Shown: positions 1 through 7,841 of the stretch, in pieces
Numbering within the stretch: position 1 is the stretch's first letter
Layout: each line of letters opens with the position of its first letter
Source: CADDZP01 sp035948135
Lineage (GTDB): Bacteria; Actinomycetota; Acidimicrobiia; Acidimicrobiales; AC-14
Assembly (NCBI GenBank): GCA_035948135.1
Contig: DASZJL010000050.1
Coordinates: 1 to 18,457 of the forward strand
Reading direction: 5' to 3'
DNA length: 18,457 nt
The notes under the pieces: generated by a model
Told to the model about the DNA's origin: nothing
Databases searched by the model: none
Seen by the model: only the letters and a program-made list of their open reading frames with translations
Made by a program: the position numbers and the translations under genes

Positions 1-216
1 CGAAGCACCGCCATTGCGCAGGTTGAGGCGGACAGCCCCTGCGTTCACGGCGACGTGACTGTTTGTCACTGCGTAGAAGAACTGGTATCCCGGCAGTGCG
101 CTCTCCATAGAGACAAGGAAGCCAGTCCCGCCAGCCTTTTCCCCCTTGAGTGCGTGCGCCATGGATGGGTAGACGTAAATCACGCACTCAAGGAACTGGT
201 CAGGAATCCTCGGCAC
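1..216 (-). CDS. Trypsin-like serine peptidase, N-terminal part (runs off the left edge)
   Basis: Reading the minus strand from a GTG at 216 gives a 72-codon frame still open at position 1. It begins MPRIPDQFLECVIYVYPS, followed by GGTGFLV (about residues 29-35) and YAVTNSHVAV (about 49-58). GGTGFLV plus VTNxHV is the signature of S1/HtrA-like trypsin-fold peptidases, in which the His of TNSHV is the catalytic histidine; the Asp and Ser would lie beyond the window. No signal peptide is visible, so a cytoplasmic protease-like protein is possible. The GTG is preferred over the internal ATG at 162 because the IPDQFLECVIYVYPS segment looks like genuine family N-terminus and a GGGAG ribosome-binding site lies just upstream of 216. 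It is divergent from the kinase at 382. The family call is fairly sure; activity cannot be judged from this fragment. Confidence 0.72.
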   Translation of the reverse strand, partial: MPRIPDQFLECVIYVYPSMAHALKGEKAGGTGFLVSMESALPGYQFFYAVTNSHVAVNAGAVRLNLRNGGAS

Positions 217-309
217 TACCCGCTCCCAACACTGAAACGGATGACCCCCCGACGAGAGGCGGGTGACCCATCGGCCGCTAGTCATCGTACTCCGCCTGCC
301 GGTGAGTCA

Positions 310-339
310 GGTATATCATTCCCCGCGGAAGAGCGTCAA
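310..339 (-). promoter_or_regulatory. Candidate promoter for the minus-strand peptidase gene
   Basis: On the minus strand a TTGACG -35-like box (complement of 334-339) is followed after 18 bases by TATACC (310-315); GATATA at 312-317 gives an alternative 16-base spacing. It would produce a leader of roughly 85 bases before the GTG at 216. The -35 box lies inside the left operator-like repeat. This was inferred by eye. Confidence 0.4.
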
Positions 340-381
340 CCAAGGCTTGACAGGGCGGTCGTGTCAAGGCAGGCTTGACAG
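335..381. promoter_or_regulatory. Two tandem operator-like repeats in front of the ABC1 kinase
   Basis: Two 19-base copies lie 28 bases apart: GTCAACCAAGGCTTGACAG at 335-353 and GTCAAGGCAGGCTTGACAG at 363-381, identical at 16 of 19 positions. Each contains an inverted repeat (GTCAA...TTGAC). In the right copy it extends to a perfect TGTCAAG-N5-CTTGACA at 362-380. The right copy abuts the kinase ATG at 382 and the left copy covers the -35 box of the divergent peptidase promoter. This is the geometry of a repressor controlling both genes. The regulator is not identifiable here. Confidence 0.6.
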
Positions 382-1884
382 ATGACCGACATCGTCCCCC
401 CGATCCGGTCGGCGGCGGAGATGCTGCCCCACTCGGCGTGGGTCGCGGCCGTGCCCGGCCTCCGTGAGCAGACGGACGAGTGGCTGCAGTCGCTGCCCGC
501 CCGGCGGGCGAAGCTCGGCCGCCACGCCCGGACGCTGGCCACGCCCGCGCTCCACCCGGCGGGTATCGGCCGCCTGGCCGAGGTCGCGGGGCGCATCATC
601 GGCGCAGCCGCGGCGTGGGCCACCGTCGATCTCGGTCGGACCGTGTACCGCTCGGTGCTGCGCGGCGAACCTGACGACGCTCGGATGGCCGCGGCAGTCG
701 AGCGCGCCCAGCAGGTCGTGCGCGACTCCGGGCCCGTGTACGTGAAGCTCGGCCAGTTCATCTCCACGGCGCAGGGGATCCTCCCCGACGACGTGGTCGA
801 AGGCTTCGCCTGGTGTCGCGACGATGTGCCGCCGGTGCGCACGTCGACGGTGCGCCGTGTCGTCGAGCGGGAGCTGGGTCGACCGATCGCCGAGGTCTTC
901 GAGTCCTTCGGCGACTTCCCGATCGCGTCGGCGTCGATCGCGCAGGTGTACGCGGCCCGCTTGCGCAGTGACGGGCGAGAGGTCGTCGTCAAGGTGCGGC
1001 GTCCGGGCCTGCGTCGCCAGTTCGAGGCCGACGTCCGGGCGATGGCGCTCATCGCCGCTGTGGGCGAGGCGCGCATCGGCGCCTTCCGGGCCGCCAACGT
1101 CCGCGGGTTCGTCGAGCTCTTCGCCCAGCTCGTGCTCGAGGAGATGGACTTCCGGCTCGAGGCGCTGAACATGGTCGAGATCGGGCTGGCCAGCGAGGAC
1201 GCCGGCATGTTCGACGCCCTTCGAGTGCCCCGCCCGATCCCGGAGCTGGTGACCCAGCGGGTGCTGACGATGGAGTACCTCCCGGGCACTCGCTACACCG
1301 ACGCGGCCGGCAATCTCGACGCCAACGTCGACCCCGCGGCGATCATCCGACTCGGGATCCAAGGAGTGCTCGAGCACACCCTCGTGTACGGGATCTTCCA
1401 TGGCGACCTGCATGCCGGCAACGTGTTCTTGGAACCCGACGGGCGCTTCGTGCTGCTCGACTACGGCATCGTCGGCCGCCTCGACGCGGAGCAGCGCGCC
1501 GCACTCGTGCAATTCATGCTCGGGGTGGGGACCTTTGACGCCCGGGCCCAGCTCGAGGGCCTCCGCCGGTTCGGAGCCGTGCCCCCCGACACCGACATGG
1601 ACGAGCTGGTCGCAGCGCTGGAGGATCTCGAGCGGCGGGAGTCTCGTCCCGAGATCGTCACCCACGAGGAGATCGTCGAGGGCCTGCGCGCCGCCATGGC
1701 GATCCTTGTCGCCTACGGCTTTCGGCTGCCCAAGGAGCTGGTGCTGTTCTTCAAGAACCTGCTCTACCTCAACGGCCTCTCAGCCACGCTCGCACCCGAC
1801 CTCAACCTGCTCGGCGAGATCGACCCCATCTTTCATTACTTCGCCGCCAAATACGCGCAGGAGATGTCGCTGTTCAACGACTGA
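382..1884 (+). CDS. ABC1/UbiB/AarF-family atypical protein kinase-like protein
   Basis: The 500-residue product carries the ABC1 (UbiB/ADCK) hallmarks in order: KLGQF at 122-126 (the family KxGQ motif), an Ala/Ser-rich loop ASASIAQVY at 182-190 replacing the usual glycine-rich loop, VVVKV with the likely ATP-binding Lys204, HGDLHAGN at 340-347 (catalytic loop), and LLDYGIVGRL at 358-367 (metal-binding DFG equivalent, here DYG). ABC1 proteins are ATP-binding kinase-like proteins linked to isoprenoid lipid and quinone metabolism; many act as ATPases rather than protein kinases. No clear transmembrane segment is seen, and the role in this organism is unknown. The ATG at 382 lies directly behind an operator palindrome without a good Shine-Dalgarno, so translation could be leaderless or begin at the ATG at 421. 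The gene faces the lipoprotein gene with a 12-base gap. Confidence 0.9.
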   Translation: MTDIVPPIRSAAEMLPHSAWVAAVPGLREQTDEWLQSLPARRAKLGRHARTLATPALHPAGIGRLAEVAGRIIGAAAAWATVDLGRTVYRSVLRGEPDDARMAAAVERAQQVVRDSGPVYVKLGQFISTAQGILPDDVVEGFAWCRDDVPPVRTSTVRRVVERELGRPIAEVFESFGDFPIASASIAQVYAARLRSDGREVVVKVRRPGLRRQFEADVRAMALIAAVGEARIGAFRAANVRGFVELFAQLVLEEMDFRLEALNMVEIGLASEDAGMFDALRVPRPIPELVTQRVLTMEYLPGTRYTDAAGNLDANVDPAAIIRLGIQGVLEHTLVYGIFHGDLHAGNVFLEPDGRFVLLDYGIVGRLDAEQRAALVQFMLGVGTFDARAQLEGLRRFGAVPPDTDMDELVAALEDLERRESRPEIVTHEEIVEGLRAAMAILVAYGFRLPKELVLFFKNLLYLNGLSATLAPDLNLLGEIDPIFHYFAAKYAQEMSLFND

Positions 1885-1896
1885 GTATCGGCGCGT

Positions 1897-2499
1897 CTAG
1901 CAGTTGGGCGCGTCGGACGGTGTGGAAGCGGCGGAGGCGGTGATGCGGAGCCCGCCGATGTGGTCGGCTTTGTAGTTCTGTGTTCCGTCCGGCTCGATGG
2001 TCGTGAACTCGACGAGCGCGAAGCCGCCACCGTCACCGTTTGCAGAGAGCGCCTGAGCGAGCGCGGGACTCTGGGTCTCCATCTGGGCGCAGGTGTCCTT
2101 GACCGCGAACCAGAGGACGTTCGCATCCGACGGCAGCTCCTCCATCGCGAAACCCCGCGCCTGGTCGATGGCCGTTCCGGTGGGGAGTTGGCGGACCAGT
2201 TGGATGATGCGGCCCCTGTCGTGGACGACAAATGTGTAGCGGGGCGCGACCTGACCGTTCAGCGGGGGGAGCGACGGATCGGGGTCGTAGGCCGAGCCCG
2301 CCTTTTGCCCCGGCGCGGGTTTGTGGTGGCTGTTCCAGACGTCATCGGTCGCCCCGAACTCGGTCACAGCCGGCCTGACGGTGGATGTCGTCGTTGTCGG
2401 CGCGGGTTTGACTCCTGACGAATTTGCCTGGTTCGTCGAACTGCACGCGCCGGCGGCGACGAGCAGAACCAACACGACGGCGCGGCGGTCGAACGTCAT
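1897..2499 (-). CDS. Predicted lipoprotein of unknown function
   Basis: The 200-residue product starts with MTFDRRAVVLVLLVAAGAC: a positive n-region, a hydrophobic stretch at about 7-18, and a cysteine at position 19. This is a lipobox-like site (AGA-C rather than the usual LAGC), so it is probably a lipid-anchored exported protein. A Ser/Thr/Pro-rich linker follows (about 20-45), then a globular part with the segment RYTFVVHDRGRIIQLVRQLP and one further internal Cys besides a C-terminal Cys; no family was recognised. The ATG at 2499 is chosen over longer upstream starts because it overlaps the carbonic anhydrase stop as ATGA and places the signal peptide at the N-terminus. It is last in the glycosidase-carbonic anhydrase-lipoprotein operon. 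Confidence 0.78.
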   Translation of the reverse strand: MTFDRRAVVLVLLVAAGACSSTNQANSSGVKPAPTTTTSTVRPAVTEFGATDDVWNSHHKPAPGQKAGSAYDPDPSLPPLNGQVAPRYTFVVHDRGRIIQLVRQLPTGTAIDQARGFAMEELPSDANVLWFAVKDTCAQMETQSPALAQALSANGDGGGFALVEFTTIEPDGTQNYKADHIGGLRITASAASTPSDAPNC

Positions 2500-3062
2500 G
2501 TCACGGTTGAGACGCGGCCGGTCCGGAGGTCGTACGCAGTACCGACGACCGTGACGGCGGGGAACGACCCGGCCAACGATCCGACCTGGCGGCGCACATT
2601 CTCCTTCACTACCGCGTCGAGCAGTGCTTCCGGTGGCGCGTCGCGCACCGCCTCCACCGCGCCGACGATCGGGCGAACAAGCGCGGCCAGGTGGCCGTGG
2701 ACCTCCTTGCCGTGGACGACCGAGTCGACGGCGGCCTTCACTGCGCCGCACTCCGTGTGGCCGAGGACAAGCAGGAGCGGGCAGCGCAGGACGGCTATCG
2801 CGAACTCGAGGCTGCCGAGCGTGATGTCGTCGGCGGCCGTATTGCCGGCGATCCGCACGACGAAGAGATCGCCGATCCCTTGGTCGAACACGATCTCGGG
2901 CGGCACTCGCGAGTCCGAGCAGCTGAGGACCGCGGCGACCGGCGTCTGGCCACCGGCCTGCTCGGCGCGTCGCGCCGTGTCCCGGCGTGGGTTCTCGGGC
3001 GTGCCACTGACGAACCGCGCATTTCCTGCGAGCAGGCGCTCGAGGGCCTCCTCGGCGGTCAT
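2496..3062 (-). CDS. Beta-class carbonic anhydrase
   Basis: The 188-residue protein has the beta-carbonic anhydrase zinc site: CSDSR with Cys48, Asp50 and Arg52, and GHTECGAV with His102 and Cys105. The conserved segment RIAGNTA (70-76) and the N-terminal ALERLLAGNARFVSG helix also fit. These enzymes interconvert CO2 and bicarbonate in the cytoplasm; no signal peptide is present. The length is typical of the short bacterial form. The ATG at 3062 overlaps the preceding gene's TGA (ATGA), and its own TGA overlaps the next ATG at 2499, so it is the middle member of a translationally coupled trio. Bicarbonate supply to a partner enzyme (biotin-type or acetone-carboxylase-like) is only a possibility; no such partner is in this operon. 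Confidence 0.93.
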   Translation of the reverse strand: MTAEEALERLLAGNARFVSGTPENPRRDTARRAEQAGGQTPVAAVLSCSDSRVPPEIVFDQGIGDLFVVRIAGNTAADDITLGSLEFAIAVLRCPLLLVLGHTECGAVKAAVDSVVHGKEVHGHLAALVRPIVGAVEAVRDAPPEALLDAVVKENVRRQVGSLAGSFPAVTVVGTAYDLRTGRVSTVT

Positions 3063-4084
3063 TGCCGGTCGAGCAGGGTGGACGTGGACGTCTGCACCCG
3101 CGGCACCGCCTGCACGTCCGAACAGTACGTGAACGCGGTCGCGCACCAGTCGTCCTGGCGGTCGTAATAGCCGCCCTTCCAGCGGAAGCCGAGCTGCTGG
3201 ACGGTCACCCTGAGACTGCGTTGGAAGACGACGGGGTCGGACAGGTGCCAGCGGTAGAAGCCGACGAGTCGGTGCCCACTGCGCAGGTCGGTCTCCCCGC
3301 TCGCGACCACGAGCGGGGCGCCGGATTCGGGCGCCGCGAACGGACCGAGGCCCCACGCCGAGTCGAGGTAGTCCTCGGTGCCGGTGCCGCACACCGTCGG
3401 CGTGGTCTCGCCGTCGAAGTACATCTTCACCTCGCCCTCGCCCCACCAGTGCTTGCCGTCGAACACGCGCACGCCGCCGGTCCAGCCGAGGAAACGCCCC
3501 GGCCCGTGCAGTCCATCGGAGACGACGAAGTCCTGTCCGAGCTCGGTGGGGTTCTCGCGCCGGAAGGCGGCGTGCAGGATGCCGGAGTCTTCGGGCACAG
3601 CGCCGAGGAGGAGGTCGACTTGGTAGTAGAGGAGGGCGTGGCGCTCGCTGCTGTTCGCGTACTCGATGCGGATGCGGTCGCGGAATGGCATCGGGATCCT
3701 GCTGGTGAAGCCGCGTTCCTCGTTGATCGCGGTCAGCGCCGAGGCGTAGGACAGGGGCACGCCGTGCACGGCGCCGAAGAAGTCGGGAACGGGGACGCTG
3801 ACCGAGGGCTCCTGACGATCGCCGTAGAACACCTCGACGGTTTGCGGGCGGAGAAAGTCCGGCGTCGCGTCGCTCGGATACGGCGCCCCGACGGTGAGCC
3901 AGACGTGGGTGACGGTGCCCGGCCCTTGGACGTCCGCGAGCACGACACGCTCGCCCGGTTCGAGCAGCTTGTTGGGCCGCTCCTTGCGGCCGGCGCTTCC
4001 CCCGCCCGGCGCCGCGCTCGGGTTCTCGAAGGTGGCCGCTCGGGAGGCGTGCCGGGGGAACAGAGTGGCGGGGTGATCGTTCAG
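3059..4084 (-). CDS. GH172 / DUF2961-family glycoside hydrolase
   Basis: The frame matches the GH172 (former DUF2961) family over its whole length, about 341 residues from a CTG at 4084. Visible motifs (CTG numbering) are EPGERVVLADVQGPGTVTHVW (about 42-62), an MPFRDRIRIEYAN segment near 132-144, LYYQVD near 152-157, WWGEGEVKMYFDGE around 213-226, CGTGTEDY at 232-239 and FYRWHLSDP near the C-terminus. Characterised members act on difructose anhydride and alpha-fructofuranose or arabinofuranose-type sugars; the substrate here is unknown. No signal peptide is seen, so a cytoplasmic enzyme is likely. The first standard start in frame is a GTG at 3943, which would remove about 47 residues that look like true family sequence; upstream of it the frame has no ATG, GTG or TTG back to a stop near 4143. 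The start is therefore unresolved. It heads the coupled operon. Confidence 0.85.
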   Translation of the reverse strand: MNDHPATLFPRHASRAATFENPSAAPGGGSAGRKERPNKLLEPGERVVLADVQGPGTVTHVWLTVGAPYPSDATPDFLRPQTVEVFYGDRQEPSVSVPVPDFFGAVHGVPLSYASALTAINEERGFTSRIPMPFRDRIRIEYANSSERHALLYYQVDLLLGAVPEDSGILHAAFRRENPTELGQDFVVSDGLHGPGRFLGWTGGVRVFDGKHWWGEGEVKMYFDGETTPTVCGTGTEDYLDSAWGLGPFAAPESGAPLVVASGETDLRSGHRLVGFYRWHLSDPVVFQRSLRVTVQQLGFRWKGGYYDRQDDWCATAFTYCSDVQAVPRVQTSTSTLLDRQ

Positions 4085-4121
4085 CCCGCCGACGATAGGG
4101 GAGAGCGGCCGTGAACGATCA
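4074..4121. repeat. Inverted repeat at the divergent glycosidase/phosphoesterase starts
   Basis: TGATCGTTCA at 4074-4083 and TGAACGATCA at 4112-4121 form a perfect 10-base inverted repeat separated by 28 bases; matching continues imperfectly outward to 13 of 15 positions. Each arm coincides with the first codons of a divergent gene, so both proteins are predicted to begin (M/L)NDHP. It could be a regulator binding site or a duplication of a start region. Confidence 0.6.
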
Positions 4122-5772
4122 TCCAGAATTTGTTGGCACCAGGTTTATGGCGTACAACCAATCCATGGAGATCACGCGCCGCGGACGCGGCGCGCCCATG
4201 TCCCGGCGCCGCTTTCTCACGGGTGCGGCGAGCGCGGCGGCGCTCGGGGGCATTGCCGGCGTGGCTCCCGGCCTGCTGCGCGCTCGGGCGTACGGCGCGG
4301 TGACGGCTGCCTTGCCCGCCCCGGCAACGGCTCCCATCGATCACGTCGTGGTGCTGATGATGGAGAATCGGTCGTTCGACCACTTCCTGGGATGGCTTCC
4401 CGGCGCCGACGGCCGCCAGGCGGGGCTGGCGTTCACCAACGACGCCGGCACCACCTATCCGACCTACAACCTGGCACCCGACTTCCAGGGCTGTGGCTAT
4501 GGCGATCCCGACCACTCCTGGCCGGGTGGCCTGGTGCAGCTCAACGGAGGGAAGGCCGACGGTTGGCTGCGCACACCGAAGGACCGTCGGGCGGACGACA
4601 CCTTTCCGATCGGCTTCTACGAGGCCGACGCCCTTCCAGTCCTCGGGGCCCTTGCCAGGAACTACACCACCCTCGATCGCTACTTCGCGTCGATCCTGGC
4701 GGAGACGTATCCGAATCGCTTCTATGCGCACGCGGCCCGCACGGACCGCGACGTCAACAACACGACGTTCTCGACGCTCCCGACGATCTGGGACCGCCTG
4801 GCGGCCGCCGGGTTGGAGGGTCGCTATTACTTCAACGACCTGCCCATCCTGGGCCTGTGGGGCCCGAAGTACGTCTCCCTGTTTCGCACTTTCCCGCAGT
4901 TCCTCGCTGATGCCGCCGCGGGCACGCTTCCCCAATTGTCGTTCGTCGATCCAGCGTTCAACGGGGTTGACGTCGGCACGCCCTCAAAAGTGCCGCCGAG
5001 CCTCGGCGACATCGCCAACGGCGAAGGCGACGGGACCTCGGGCGACGACCATCCCCACGGCGACATCCGAGCTGGCGAAGCTGTCATCTCCCAGGTCTAC
5101 GAGGCGGTTCGCGGGAGTCCGGCATGGGACCGGACGGTCTTCGTCATCAACTTCGACGAGTGGGGCGGGTTCTTCGACCACGTCCTTCCGCCGACGGTCG
5201 TTGACGACACGAGCCGGCCACCGTCGTGGGGCCCACACCCCGACTATCGCCAGCTCGGGTTCCGGGTGCCGTGCATCGTGATCTCACCGTTCTCTCCGGC
5301 GACGGTGCATCACGCCGGCCCGTTCGAACACACGTCGGTGTTGCGCATGATCGAGTGGCGTTGGAGTCTTCCCCCGCTCACCGCCCGCGACGCCAATGCC
5401 CGCAACCTGGCTGAGGTGCTGGACTTCTCGAGCCGGCGGACGGACACGCCGTCGATCCCGCGCCCGGCTCCCCTGCCGTCGATCCGGTGCGGGCCCGAGA
5501 GCGTCGCCGCCCATCCACCGACGCCGTTGGGCACGAGTGCGGGCGCGGGGCCGAGTGGCTCGGCAGGCGCCCCCGGTGTCGGGGCTGGGCACGCCGGCAC
5601 GAGCAGCCGACCGCAGGTTCCTGCGACCGGCGGCGACGAACTGCAGCGGCTCGGGGTTGGCGTTGCCGCGCTCGGCGGCGCGGCTGGTGCCGCTGCCCTA
5701 CGCCGCCGCTGGTCGCAGACCGGACAAGACGGCGAGGACGGAGAAGAGGACCCGGCTACGAACCGACGGTGA
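4111..5772 (+). CDS. Tat-exported phosphoesterase (phospholipase C / acid phosphatase AcpA type) with LPxTG-like tail
   Basis: The 553-residue product has an N-terminal twin-arginine signal: SRRRFLTG at about 31-38, a hydrophobic Ala/Gly-rich core, and an ALPAPATA region after residue 68. The mature part opens with IDHVVVLMMENRSFDHFLG (76-94), the diagnostic start of the bacterial phosphoesterase family (phospholipase C and AcpA-type acid phosphatases). The later DDHPHGD (about 312-318), FDEWGGFFDHV (about 347-357) and VPCIVISPFS motifs belong to the metal-dependent catalytic core. The C-terminus is unusual: a Gly/Ser/Ala/Pro-rich linker, then VPATGG at 503-508, a hydrophobic stretch and an Arg-rich end, resembling a sortase signal. 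GTG 4111 has a good GGGGAG site; ATGs at 4147, 4165 and 4198 are alternatives that keep the Tat motif. It likely cleaves phosphodiester or phosphomonoester substrates outside the membrane. Confidence 0.9.
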   Translation: MNDHPEFVGTRFMAYNQSMEITRRGRGAPMSRRRFLTGAASAAALGGIAGVAPGLLRARAYGAVTAALPAPATAPIDHVVVLMMENRSFDHFLGWLPGADGRQAGLAFTNDAGTTYPTYNLAPDFQGCGYGDPDHSWPGGLVQLNGGKADGWLRTPKDRRADDTFPIGFYEADALPVLGALARNYTTLDRYFASILAETYPNRFYAHAARTDRDVNNTTFSTLPTIWDRLAAAGLEGRYYFNDLPILGLWGPKYVSLFRTFPQFLADAAAGTLPQLSFVDPAFNGVDVGTPSKVPPSLGDIANGEGDGTSGDDHPHGDIRAGEAVISQVYEAVRGSPAWDRTVFVINFDEWGGFFDHVLPPTVVDDTSRPPSWGPHPDYRQLGFRVPCIVISPFSPATVHHAGPFEHTSVLRMIEWRWSLPPLTARDANARNLAEVLDFSSRRTDTPSIPRPAPLPSIRCGPESVAAHPPTPLGTSAGAGPSGSAGAPGVGAGHAGTSSRPQVPATGGDELQRLGVGVAALGGAAGAAALRRRWSQTGQDGEDGEEDPATNRR

Positions 5773-5781
5773 TGTCGTAGC
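5755..5781. terminator. Hairpin spanning both stops of a convergent pair
   Basis: GCTACGA (5755-5761) and TCGTAGC (5775-5781) form a perfect 7-base stem around a 13-base loop. It contains the minus-strand TAG (5756-5758) and the plus-strand TGA (5770-5772); the two coding regions overlap by 17 bases. There is no U-tract, so a terminator role is only plausible. Confidence 0.35.
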
Positions 5782-7837
5782 TGCCGTGCTCGTCGAGGGT
5801 GAGCGAGCTGCCGGGGGCGACGACCACGACGGTGAAGGGCTCTTCGACAAGCGCGGGACCGGTGATGGCCGCGCCCGGGCCGAGGGCGGGGCCGTCGTAG
5901 ATCGGTGTGTCGACGAAGTCGTGGCCGAAGTGCACCGGCCGCGTGCCTTTGCGGGCCTGCTCGGGATCGCCGACGTCGCCGGGTTCCGCCAGGCGCCCGG
6001 GCTTCGGCGTGAAGCCCTTGGCGACGAGCCGCACGCCCCGCAGCAGCGGCTGCTGGGCGGGGAACGAGAAGCCGCGGTCTGCCGCGTGCTGGGCGTGGAA
6101 GCGCCCGGCCAAGTCGAGGAGGCCGGCGTCGGTGAGGTCGGTGCCCTCGGGCACGGGAACGCTCATGTCGAAGTTCTGGCCCGGATAACACATCTGGGCG
6201 TAGAGGTCGGTGCTCACCTGGCCCGGCTCGAGGTTGGCCGGCTCGAGCTCCTTGGTCGCCTCGTCGAGAAGCTCGCTCATGAGGGTGGTCACGCGCTTGA
6301 CGTCGACCTGGGAGAGCGGGACCACGTAGGCCCGCACCAGGTCGACCAGGTAGTCGGCGACGAGGAGGCCGAGGGCGCTGAACGCGGGGGCGGCTTTGGG
6401 GACGAGGATGCGGCCGATGCCGAGCTCCGGCGCCTGGGCCCACGCGTGCACGGGGCCGTTGCCGCCGTAGGCGATCATCGCCAGGTCACGGGGGTCGGCG
6501 CCGTGGGTCGAGAGCACCTTGCGCACGGCGTTGGCCATGTTGGCGTTGACGATGCGCTCAATGCCCCACGCCGCCTCGATGACGTCGATGCCCAGCGGGT
6601 CGGCCACGTCGCGCTTGATCGCGTCGCGGGCGGCGTCGACGTCGAGCGTCATGCGCCCACCGGCGAAATTCTGTGCCGGGAGATAGCCGAGCACCGCGTC
6701 GGCGTCGGTGACGGTGGCGTGGATGCCGCCCCGGCCGTAGCAGGAGGGACCCGGTTGTGAGCCTGCGCTGTCGGGGCCGACCAGCAGTGCCCCTTGTCGC
6801 ACGTGGGCGATGGAGCCGCCGCCCGCGCCCACGCTCTGCACGTCGACCATCGGGAGTCCGATGTAGTAGCGGTAGCGCCAGTTCCAGTCGGTCTTGATCT
6901 CAGGTTGGCCGCCGCGCACGAGGCACACGTCGTACGAGGTGCCGCCCATGTCGACGGCCACGAAGTCACGGATGCCACTGCGCTGGGCGGCGACCGACGC
7001 GCCCATCACGCCGCCCGTGGGACCGGAGCCGAGGAGGGTGACGGCGAGACGGGCGACGTAGCCGGGGGGCATGACGCCGCCCGTCGACTGCATGATCAGC
7101 ATCTCGTTCGTGTAGCCCGCGGCACGCAGCTTGTCGGTGAGACGGCTCGTGTAGGCGGCGATGCGCGGCGCCACGTAGGCGTTGACGAGCGTCGTGCTGG
7201 TGCGCTCGAACTCGGGCGCCCGCGGCATCACCTCGTGGGAGAGCGAGACGTGCTCGACGTCGGGGAACTCCTCGAGGATCAGCTCTCTGGCTCTGACCTC
7301 GTGGGCCGGGTTGGTGAAGCTGTGCAGGAACGTCACCGCGATCGACGTGCACCCGAGCTGCTTCAGGCGCTGCACACCCTTGCGCACGGCGTCCTCGTCG
7401 AGGGCGAGGACGACGTTGCCCTCGAAGTCGACGCGCTCGGGGATGGGGATGCGGGCCCGGCGACGAGCGATGGGCGGGGGAGCGGGATAGCTCGGATCCC
7501 AGATCTCCTCCTTGTGCACCCGGCGCAGCTCGATCTCGTCGCGGTGGCCCTCGGTGACGAGCAGCCCGGTGGGCGCGCCGTCCATCTCGATCATCGTGTT
7601 GTCGGCGGTGGTGGTGCCGTGGACCAGAGAGTCGAGGCGGGCGCAGAACGCCTCGGTGTCGAGCCCTTGGGCCTGCGCCAGTTGCCCGACGCCCGTCATG
7701 ACCCCGACGGACTGGTCCTCGGGCGTGGTGGGCGTCTTGTCGAGGACCACGTGGCCCTCGGGGGTGACGCAGATGAGGTCGGTGAAGGTGCCGCCGACGT
7801 CGATGCCGACGCGGTAGCCGGAGTTGTTGTCTGCCAC
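5756..7837 (-). CDS. Hydantoinase/oxoprolinase A-type subunit (HyuA; acetone carboxylase beta-like)
   Basis: The 693-residue protein begins with GIDVGGTFTD at 11-20, the ASKHA-type phosphate-binding loop of HyuA/OplAH proteins. It continues with HGTTTADNT (73-81), SGPTGGVMGA (271-280), a second phosphate-type loop VDMGGTSYDV (295-304), DVQSVGAGGGSIA (332-344) and GPDSAGSQPGPSCYGRGG (354-371). These are signatures of the HyuA/HyuB and acetone/acetophenone carboxylase group, ATP-dependent enzymes acting on cyclic amides or ketones. The substrate cannot be fixed from sequence; no gamma subunit is seen nearby. The GTG start at 7837 lies 4 bases after the HyuB stop, suggesting translational coupling. 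Its 3' end overlaps the convergent phosphoesterase gene. The family is certain; the substrate is open. Confidence 0.92.
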   Translation of the reverse strand: MADNNSGYRVGIDVGGTFTDLICVTPEGHVVLDKTPTTPEDQSVGVMTGVGQLAQAQGLDTEAFCARLDSLVHGTTTADNTMIEMDGAPTGLLVTEGHRDEIELRRVHKEEIWDPSYPAPPPIARRRARIPIPERVDFEGNVVLALDEDAVRKGVQRLKQLGCTSIAVTFLHSFTNPAHEVRARELILEEFPDVEHVSLSHEVMPRAPEFERTSTTLVNAYVAPRIAAYTSRLTDKLRAAGYTNEMLIMQSTGGVMPPGYVARLAVTLLGSGPTGGVMGASVAAQRSGIRDFVAVDMGGTSYDVCLVRGGQPEIKTDWNWRYRYYIGLPMVDVQSVGAGGGSIAHVRQGALLVGPDSAGSQPGPSCYGRGGIHATVTDADAVLGYLPAQNFAGGRMTLDVDAARDAIKRDVADPLGIDVIEAAWGIERIVNANMANAVRKVLSTHGADPRDLAMIAYGGNGPVHAWAQAPELGIGRILVPKAAPAFSALGLLVADYLVDLVRAYVVPLSQVDVKRVTTLMSELLDEATKELEPANLEPGQVSTDLYAQMCYPGQNFDMSVPVPEGTDLTDAGLLDLAGRFHAQHAADRGFSFPAQQPLLRGVRLVAKGFTPKPGRLAEPGDVGDPEQARKGTRPVHFGHDFVDTPIYDGPALGPGAAITGPALVEEPFTVVVVAPGSSLTLDEHGSYDITVGS

Positions 7838-7841
7838 GTGT

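Noticed and set aside
55..378. A plus-strand open frame of 107 residues at the left edge.
   Set aside because: It runs antisense to the trypsin-like peptidase fragment and through the operator region, has no family motif, and is composition-driven.
3062..4114. A plus-strand open frame of 350 residues antisense to the glycosidase.
   Set aside because: Long antisense frames are expected in GC-rich coding DNA; the minus strand has clear GH172 motifs.
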